Source of the DNA: Rhodospirillaceae bacterium
GTDB lineage: Bacteria > Pseudomonadota > Alphaproteobacteria > UBA8366
DNA: 14,525 nt
Direction: 5' to 3'
Assembly: GCA_002711555.1 (NCBI GenBank)
Contig: PARQ01000016.1
Coordinates: 47,052 to 61,576, forward strand
Shown here: positions 9,076-14,525 of the stretch, piece after piece
Layout: each line of letters opens with the position of its first letter
How positions within the stretch are numbered: the stretch's first letter is position 1
Position numbers and translations under genes: made by a program
Notes under the pieces: model-generated
The model's database searches: none
The model's input: the letters and a program-made list of their open reading frames with translations, nothing else
What the model was told of the DNA's origin: nothing

Positions 9076-11592
9076 TCAAAGTGATCTACTTATTTCTTGA
9101 ACTTCGTAACACTCAACCATATCGCCTTCCTTCAGGTCATCATAGCTTTCAAAAGCCATACCACATTCATAGCCTTGCTGAACTTCACGCACGTCTTCCT
9201 TAAAACGGCGAAGCGTTTTCAGGCTTCCTTCGTGTATAACCACATTATCGCGAAGCAGCCGCACCCTAGCCCCGCGCTTAACCTCACCTTCAGTGACCAT
9301 ACATCCGCCGATCTTGCCCACCTTAGAAATGCCATAGACCTGTCGTATTTCAGCATACCCAAGCTGCTTTTCTCGTCTCTCCGGCGCCAATAAGCCGCTA
9401 AGCAGCTGTCTCATATCGTCAATAACGTCATAGATTATCGAATAATAGCGTATGTCAACATTATCGCGTTTTGCTAATTCACGGGCTTGAGGGTTAGCGC
9501 GCACATTAAATCCGATTATGACACCTTGGGACGCGCGGGCGAGTATGACATCAGATTCCGTGATACCACCAACACCACTATGCAAGACCTGAACTTTAAC
9601 TTCATCTGTTTCAAATTTTTGCAACGAGCTTTTTATGGCCTCAAGTGATCCTTGCACGTCGGTCTTGATCAGAATCGCTAATTCGCCGCATTCGCCGATT
9701 TTGATCTTATCAAACATCTGCTCTAATGTTCCGCGTGATCCAGCAGCCATCGAAGTTTGCCTTAACTGACGAGTTCTATATTCTGCAATCTCACGGGCTC
9801 TAGCTTCGTCCCCAACCACATGAATAATATCACCAGCGGATGGGGTCCCTTGCAGTCCCAAAACTTCTACAGGGTAGGCTGGACCAGCGTCTTCAACTGT
9901 ATCACCATGATCATTAATCATTGCACGCACACGACCCCATTCGGACCCAGCTACAAAAATATCGCCAGTCCGAAGGGTACCTCGTTCTACGAGTACGGTT
10001 GCAACGGAACCACGCCCCTGTTCCATTTTTGCCTCAACCACAACCCCCTGTGCCGGGCGACTGGGATTTGCTTTCAATTCCAGTATCTCTGATTGCAGGA
10101 GGATTGCCTCTTCAAGCTTATCGATATTAGTTTTTTCTTTAGCCGAAACTTCAACGTCTAAAACATCCCCACCCAAAGATTCCACAACTATCTCGTGATT
10201 TAATAATTCATTTCGGACTTTAGCCACATCAGCACCAGGTGCATCAATTTTGTTGATCGCGACAATCATGGGGACTTGTGCTGTTTTTGCATGAGCAATA
10301 GCTTCGACGGTCTGGGGTTGCACACCATCATCAGCGGCAACCACCAAAATGACGATGTCCGTTACGCTAGCACCACGCGCACGCATTTCTGTAAAAGCTT
10401 CATGGCCTGGAGTATCGAGAAAAGTTATTGTTGCACCAGCGGCAGTATTAACTCGATAAGCTCCCATGTGTTGAGTGATACCCCCAGCTTCACCTCCAGC
10501 CACATCGCTCTTACGCATCACATCTAACAAAGAAGTCTTACCGTGATCCACATGACCCATTACAGTAACAACTGGTGCACGCTCCTCAAGATCCACCTCT
10601 AAGTCCTCGGTGCCCTCAAGGCCAATCTCAACATCTGCCTCAGAAACTCTTTTAACCTTATGACCGAGTTCGTTAACAACGAGTTCTGCAGTATCTGCGT
10701 CGACTGTTTGATTTGCTGCCGCCATAACTCCCATATTCATAAGAATCTTGACTACATCCGCCGCTCTGGTTGCCATTCGGTTAGCCAGGTCAGAGACAGT
10801 TATAGACTCGGGAATAATTACCTCACGGATCTTAGCCTGAAGTTCGCCTTTTTGTAATTCTGCTCTCTGCCGTTTTTTCTCACGCTCCTTTGCCCGCCGC
10901 ATTGCTGCTAGGCTCCGCACGCGGCCATCGTCTCCATCTTCCGCCTGCCGCAATGCATCGCCTATCGTAAGTTTTCCTTGCATGCGGCGACGTGGTTCAT
11001 CTTTAGACCGTCTTGGCCTTTTTGTTTCAGGTTTAGTCCTGCGTTGCGACTTTGCAGCATCAGGATCTCTCGTCTCTGCCCTCTTTGCGTTTACCTCAGC
11101 CTCGGCGACAGTTTGTTGGAGGTCCAACTCGGCAGCTTTTTTCCGCGCTTCTTCTTCCGCTTTTTTCTTGACGTTGTCCTCAACTCGACGGCGGGCTTCT
11201 TCTTCCTCTTGTGCACGCCGCTTGTTTTCCTCTTCGATCTTGCGACGCTCACCTTCAAGTTCAGCCGTACGCCGCTTGTCAGATTCCTCAGCGGCACCGT
11301 GAACAGCCCGAAGCCGCGCTGAACGTTCTTCATCGGTCAAATTATCTAGATCTGTATCAGCCTCTGGTGCCTCCACCGTAGCTGCTTGTTTTTGCTCTTC
11401 AGCGACCACGCGCATGCGGCCCGCGGAGTCGCGCCCGAATGTGCGCTTTTTCTTAACTTCGACCATCACCGACTTTGATCGGCCATGACTGAAGCTCTGA
11501 CGCACTTGTCCCGTTTCTACCGTTTTTTTAAGCTCTAGCCGCCCGGGTCGGCTCAGGCTGAGCTTGCCTTCCTGTTCAGATTTTTCCGTCAT
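9076..11592 (-). CDS. infB: Translation initiation factor IF-2
   Basis: GTPase that recruits fMet-tRNA to the 30S subunit and promotes subunit joining. It has 838 residues, against 890 in E. coli. Order: alphaproteobacterial N-terminal segment ([15 protein letters not shown], 9-23), a long Glu/Lys/Arg-rich predicted coiled coil (about 85-160), a basic linker, the IF2_N-type domain (about 260-320), the G domain with GHVDHGKT (346-353), [10 protein letters not shown] (370-379), DTPGH (393-397), NKID (447-450) and SAK (483-485), then domains II-IV ending [12 protein letters not shown]. An in-frame TTG lies at 11607, but the ATG at 11592 has GAGG 6 nt upstream and matches the family N-terminus. 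The ylxR stop lies inside this gene (17-nt overlap), which suggests translational coupling. Confidence 0.97.
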   Translation of the reverse strand: MTEKSEQEGKLSLSRPGRLELKKTVETGQVRQSFSHGRSKSVMVEVKKKRTFGRDSAGRMRVVAEEQKQAATVEAPEADTDLDNLTDEERSARLRAVHGAAEESDKRRTAELEGERRKIEEENKRRAQEEEEARRRVEDNVKKKAEEEARKKAAELDLQQTVAEAEVNAKRAETRDPDAAKSQRRTKPETKRPRRSKDEPRRRMQGKLTIGDALRQAEDGDDGRVRSLAAMRRAKEREKKRQRAELQKGELQAKIREVIIPESITVSDLANRMATRAADVVKILMNMGVMAAANQTVDADTAELVVNELGHKVKRVSEADVEIGLEGTEDLEVDLEERAPVVTVMGHVDHGKTSLLDVMRKSDVAGGEAGGITQHMGAYRVNTAAGATITFLDTPGHEAFTEMRARGASVTDIVILVVAADDGVQPQTVEAIAHAKTAQVPMIVAINKIDAPGADVAKVRNELLNHEIVVESLGGDVLDVEVSAKEKTNIDKLEEAILLQSEILELKANPSRPAQGVVVEAKMEQGRGSVATVLVERGTLRTGDIFVAGSEWGRVRAMINDHGDTVEDAGPAYPVEVLGLQGTPSAGDIIHVVGDEARAREIAEYRTRQLRQTSMAAGSRGTLEQMFDKIKIGECGELAILIKTDVQGSLEAIKSSLQKFETDEVKVQVLHSGVGGITESDVILARASQGVIIGFNVRANPQARELAKRDNVDIRYYSIIYDVIDDMRQLLSGLLAPERREKQLGYAEIRQVYGISKVGKIGGCMVTEGEVKRGARVRLLRDNVVIHEGSLKTLRRFKEDVREVQQGYECGMAFESYDDLKEGDMVECYEVQEISRSL

Positions 11593-12202
11593 GCCTATCC
11601 TCGTCAAGAGAACCCTTAGTACGAAACTCCGCTAACCGACGACCGTCAATTTTTATTAGTTCTGCAAGCCCACCCACAGATACTGCCGCCTGAACTGCGT
11701 TAGGCTTTGAAAACGCAGTACTTAATTCATGTGACGTGAGTACCCGCAAACAGTCTACATTTTGGGCCAACGCACAAATTTTTGACCGCGTATTTTCAGA
11801 AGCATCTCGCGCAACCAAAAGTAACGCGCATTTTTTTTTCAATGCCAATGACACTTTGGTATACCCACATACAGCCTGTCCTGCCTTTTTTGCTAGAGAT
11901 AAACCATTTATCACAAGCTCACAAAGCTGATGATCTACCAATTCCGCTAGATCGCACCTAACCTTAACATTTGTCTTCGCCGCTCGCCGAAAAAGATTTT
12001 GCTTAATGGCTTCTTCCAAGAGCCCTCGCCTTATGCCAACCCACATTCCACGCCCACCCAATTTGCATTTTATGTCCGGCACCACACTACTATTGGGCCC
12101 TACAACAAATCTTACCAATGCCTCAGTAGAAAATGATTTGCCGCTGACTATGCAGCGCCGTAATGGCTTAGCCATGTTTAAGGGTTCGGTAAAGGCAATC
12201 AT
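11576..12202 (-). CDS. YlxR-L7Ae fusion RNA-binding protein
   Basis: 208-residue protein that joins two domains which in Bacillus are the separate genes ylxR and ylxQ, both between nusA and infB. The N-terminal YlxR/DUF448 part shows RRCIVSG (15-21), RFVVGP (31-36), the GRGMWV core (50-55) and NLFRRAAK (69-76). The C-terminal L7Ae-like part shows [19 protein letters not shown] (99-117) and an alternating hydrophobic stretch with [12 protein letters not shown] (127-138). It ends with [17 protein letters not shown] and ARLARFR-like residues. YlxR proteins are reported to bind RNase P RNA or act as nucleoid-type regulators in some Firmicutes; the role in alphaproteobacteria is unclear. The ATG at 12202 has GGAA 8 nt upstream. 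An internal ATG at 12175 lacks a ribosome site. It lies 18 nt after nusA. Confidence 0.92.
   Translation of the reverse strand: MIAFTEPLNMAKPLRRCIVSGKSFSTEALVRFVVGPNSSVVPDIKCKLGGRGMWVGIRRGLLEEAIKQNLFRRAAKTNVKVRCDLAELVDHQLCELVINGLSLAKKAGQAVCGYTKVSLALKKKCALLLVARDASENTRSKICALAQNVDCLRVLTSHELSTAFSKPNAVQAAVSVGGLAELIKIDGRRLAEFRTKGSLDEDRHDGKI
11597..11602 (-). promoter_or_regulatory. Ribosome binding site fixing the infB start
   Basis: GAGGAT on the minus strand, with GAGG 6 nt before the ATG at 11592, favours this ATG over the in-frame TTG at 11607. It lies inside the end of ylxR. Confidence 0.7.
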
Positions 12203-12220
12203 TGTATTTGTTCCAAGAAT

Positions 12221-13873
12221 CTATTCACTCTGTGCATCAGACTGGTCATGCGATACCTTAACCGACAACTCTGATTCGGAAGCGCTATCCAACTCCGCCC
12301 CATTATCCTCGTTCGCCTCTGGGGCTAAAGCACTTGCCATGTCTTCTTGAGAAATCCAACCAGCGGCTACCCGGGCACGCAGGATTAATTCATTAGCCGC
12401 AGTTGGCTCAACGCCATATTCGCGTAATATTCCATCGTCGGTGCCGATAAGTTCATCACTGGCTAGGTCTGCAAAATCTTCAAGAGTTTTGATCTTGGCC
12501 TCGCCAAGAGTAACGACCATTTCAAGCGTCAAGCCATCGAGTGTTTTCAAATTTTCATCAATGGCTAGCTCTGATGCGCGCGTTGCCAAACGTTCCGTTT
12601 CCTGCGTCAAGTAATTGCGCGCCCTGAGGCGGAGCTCTTCTGCTACCTCCGTGTCAAAACCTTCGATCGAGGTTAACTCTTCCTCGGGAACATATGCCAC
12701 TTCCTCAACGCTGGTAAAACCCTCTGAAACTAAAAATTGAGCGATCACATCGTCTACATCCAGAGCATCGATAAATGTTTGGCTTCGTTGCTGTACCTCC
12801 GCCTGTCTCCGTTCCGACTCTGCTTCCTCTGTGAGAATATCGATCTCCCAGCCAGTCAGAGACGACGCAAGCCGCACATTTTGCCCGCGCCGACCAATCG
12901 CAAGACTAAGTTGTTCATCTGGAACAACCACCTCAATTTTCTGCGCATCCTCGTCCAGTACTACTTTCGCCACCTCAGCAGGTGCCAATGCATTCACGAC
13001 AAAGGTTGCGGGATCCTGGGACCAAGGAATTATATCGATTTTCTCACCCTGCAGCTCAGCCACTACTGCTTGTACTCGACTGCCCCTCATCCCAACGCAG
13101 GCGCCTACCGGATCTATGCTACTATCATGCGATATCACTGCTATTTTAGCGCGGCTTCCTGGATCACGAGCAACAGACCGGATCTCAATAATCCCATCAT
13201 AAATTTCCGGCACCTCTTGAGCAAATAATTTGGCCATAAATTGAGGGTGTGTACGGGACATGAAAATTTGTGGCCCCCGCTGCTCTCTTCGCACATCATA
13301 AATGTAACCCCGGACCCTATCGCCGCGCCTGTATTTTTCCCTCGGCAAGAGCTCTTCGCGACGTATTACAGCCTCACCTCGGCCAAGATCAACGGTGACA
13401 TTACCAAAGTCTTCACGCTTAACGAGACCGTTAACAATTTCCTCAACCCTGTTCTTATACTCTTCGAATTGTTGCTCACGCTCCGCCTCTCTCACGCGTT
13501 GAACAATTACTTGTTTCGCAGTTTGTGCTGCAATCCGCCCAAAATCAATCGGAGGAAGCGGGTCAATCAAAAAATCACCCAATTTCAGATCAGACTGCCG
13601 GCGTTGAGCCTCAGCTAACGTCAATTGGGTGGATTCATTCTCGATCTCTTCTGCAACCTCCATGTAACGTGCAAGCCTTATTTCGCCGCTTTTCCGATCG
13701 ATCTCCGCGCGAATATCATTTTCTTGACCGTACTTTGATCGACCTGCTTTCTGAATAGCCTGCTCCATCGCTTCGAGCACTTCTTCGCGCTCTATGCCCT
13801 TTTCTCTTGCCACCGTATCTGCTACATTCAGCAACTCGGCTCTTGGCATTGGCGTCGCGCCTGCAGTCTCCAT
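12221..13873 (-). CDS. nusA: Transcription termination/antitermination factor NusA
   Basis: RNA polymerase-associated elongation factor that modulates pausing, intrinsic termination and antitermination of rRNA transcription. It has 550 residues. Order: N-terminal RNAP-binding domain (about 1-125), S1 domain (about 130-200), KH1 with GMRGSR (261-266), KH2 with AIGRRGQNVRLASSLTGWEID (325-345), then two helix-hairpin-helix acidic repeats (about 370-430 and 440-500), as found in Proteobacteria, and an acidic Ser/Glu-rich tail. An in-frame TTG lies at 13894. The ATG at 13873 is chosen because AAAGGGA precedes it by 7 nt. A further ATG at 13849 has no ribosome site. It lies 24 nt after rimP. Confidence 0.97.
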   Translation of the reverse strand: METAGATPMPRAELLNVADTVAREKGIEREEVLEAMEQAIQKAGRSKYGQENDIRAEIDRKSGEIRLARYMEVAEEIENESTQLTLAEAQRRQSDLKLGDFLIDPLPPIDFGRIAAQTAKQVIVQRVREAEREQQFEEYKNRVEEIVNGLVKREDFGNVTVDLGRGEAVIRREELLPREKYRRGDRVRGYIYDVRREQRGPQIFMSRTHPQFMAKLFAQEVPEIYDGIIEIRSVARDPGSRAKIAVISHDSSIDPVGACVGMRGSRVQAVVAELQGEKIDIIPWSQDPATFVVNALAPAEVAKVVLDEDAQKIEVVVPDEQLSLAIGRRGQNVRLASSLTGWEIDILTEEAESERRQAEVQQRSQTFIDALDVDDVIAQFLVSEGFTSVEEVAYVPEEELTSIEGFDTEVAEELRLRARNYLTQETERLATRASELAIDENLKTLDGLTLEMVVTLGEAKIKTLEDFADLASDELIGTDDGILREYGVEPTAANELILRARVAAGWISQEDMASALAPEANEDNGAELDSASESELSVKVSHDQSDAQSE

Positions 13874-13880
13874 TTCTATA

Positions 13881-13887
13881 TCCCTTT
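13881..13887 (-). promoter_or_regulatory. Ribosome binding site fixing the nusA start
   Basis: AAAGGGA on the minus strand, 7 nt before the ATG at 13873, rules in this ATG over the TTG at 13894, which would place the site inside the coding region. Confidence 0.7.
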
Positions 13888-13897
13888 TGTTCAAGCC

Positions 13898-14404
13898 CTA
13901 ATGTAAGCTAGTTTTTGCACCTTGCCGTTTATGCGACTCAACTAAGTCGTCTGATAGTAGCAAACTTGCCGCGGCTATGTCAGAGATAGGTAACTCTTCC
14001 TCGCCTTGCTCGGTCTGAATGCTGACTATTCCCCTGTCACAACCGACTAACCGACCACGGAAACGTTTGCGACCTCGTATAGTTTTTTCTAATTCAACTT
14101 TGGCAACAAACCCTACAAATCTCACGAAATCACGCTCTTTCACAAGAGGGCGAGCGATCCCAGGCGAGCTTACCTCAAGGTTGTAGTTGCCACTGATCGG
14201 ATCCTCCACATCGAGAACGGCTGAAAGTTGGCGGCTCGCGACCGCACAATCTTCTACAGAGACAGGAGTTTCGTCAGAACGATCTATCATAACTTGTAAT
14301 ATTCTCTGTCCATCACCGCCCATTAGCTTCACTCGAACTATCTCATAGCCAAGGTCTCCTAGGCTGGGTTCTGCCAAGGCTTTCAATTCATTTTCTATAG
14401 ACAC
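13898..14404 (-). CDS. rimP: Ribosome maturation factor RimP
   Basis: Binds the 30S subunit and is needed for its efficient assembly. It has 168 residues with the two-domain DUF150 fold. Visible motifs: LGYEIVRVKL (18-27), LQVMIDR (36-42), SVEDCAVASRQLSAVLDVEDPI (49-70), NLEVSSPGIARPL (75-87), then the SH3-like second domain with AKVELEKTIRGRKRFRGRL (101-119). The Asp usual in the SPGxDRPL motif is Ala84 here. The start is GTG. Two in-frame TAA codons stand three and four codons upstream (14411-14416), so no longer reading is possible, and no early Met exists. AGGA lies 12 nt upstream, rather far. It is the first visible gene of the operon and is preceded by a terminator hairpin. Confidence 0.94.
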   Translation of the reverse strand: MSIENELKALAEPSLGDLGYEIVRVKLMGGDGQRILQVMIDRSDETPVSVEDCAVASRQLSAVLDVEDPISGNYNLEVSSPGIARPLVKERDFVRFVGFVAKVELEKTIRGRKRFRGRLVGCDRGIVSIQTEQGEEELPISDIAAASLLLSDDLVESHKRQGAKTSLH

Positions 14405-14462
14405 CGTATCTTATTATCCTATTTCCCTAAAGCCCACAGTAGTTCTTCTCGATTGGTGCATG

Positions 14463-14486
14463 AAAAAAGGCGGGCCCAAGCCCACC
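14463..14486 (-). terminator. Intrinsic terminator upstream of rimP
   Basis: On the minus strand GGTGGGC (14486-14480), a TTGG loop and GCCCGCC (14475-14469) form a 7-bp stem with one G-U pair, followed directly by six T (14468-14463). It is a strong Rho-independent terminator for leftward transcription. It ends 58 nt before the rimP start. It could end an upstream gene outside the window or act as an attenuator in the operon leader; gammaproteobacterial rimP leaders are known to contain such a hairpin. No good promoter is visible between it and rimP, which favours read-through or attenuation, though weakly. Confidence 0.75.
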
Positions 14487-14525
14487 CAATCCACTTGTCT
14501 GAGTTTTTTTATGCGTACTGAGTCA

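Noticed and set aside
11091..11333. Open frames opposite and out of frame with the IF-2 coiled-coil region
   Set aside because: They are produced by the Glu/Lys/Arg-rich repeats of infB read in other frames; they have no ribosome sites and no recognisable domains.
12737..13618. Long open frames on the plus strand opposite nusA
   Set aside because: They lie entirely within the intact nusA coding region, with no recognisable domain or start signal.
14418..14423. Minus-strand GATAAT-like sequence near rimP (around 14410-14425) as a -10 promoter element
   Set aside because: Transcription would start at or inside the GTG start codon, and no acceptable -35 hexamer lies at the right distance.

Overview
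The window is a stretch of core chromosome from an alphaproteobacterium. The evidence is a YlxR domain fused to an L7Ae-like domain, the alphaproteobacterial type of IF-2 N-terminus, a FabI of the AIxxSDKxELKGxYxDT type, and a transcription/translation operon converging on a fabA-fabB-fabI cluster. Base composition looks intermediate, well below the GC-rich values of many cultured Rhizobiales and Rhodospirillales. A free-living, possibly marine lineage is therefore plausible, but I cannot place it more closely. I see no mobile element, CRISPR array, tRNA, rRNA or defence gene.

Plus strand, 1-4975: the 3' part of gyrB (DNA gyrase B; about 55 N-terminal residues lie outside the window), a 98-nt gap with a perfect 10-bp palindrome, then fabA, fabB and fabI. 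FabA makes and isomerises the trans-2/cis-3-decenoyl-ACP intermediate. FabB elongates the cis product. FabI is the NADH-dependent enoyl-ACP reductase that completes each elongation cycle. Together they set the balance of saturated and unsaturated membrane fatty acids.

Minus strand, 14404 down to 5048: rimP, nusA, ylxR-L7Ae, infB, rbfA, truB, rpsO, pnp. This is the classic operon that joins 30S ribosome maturation (RimP, RbfA), transcription elongation and antitermination (NusA), translation initiation (IF-2), tRNA pseudouridylation (TruB), a primary-binding 30S protein (S15) and RNA decay (PNPase). Spacing is tight (a 17-nt overlap up to 24 nt) except at infB-rbfA (66 nt, with a hairpin) and rpsO-pnp (186 nt, with a candidate internal promoter and hairpin). 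A strong intrinsic terminator lies just upstream of rimP. It either ends an unseen upstream transcript or attenuates the operon.

The two blocks converge in a 72-nt gap with no clear intrinsic terminator. Most proteins look intact and canonical. The points worth a second look are regulatory: the palindrome before fabA, the hairpin between infB and rbfA whose T-tract faces against the operon, the rimP leader terminator with a duplicated arm sequence, the pnp leader, and gyrB standing where relatives that I recall carry irr. I found no convincing undescribed system.
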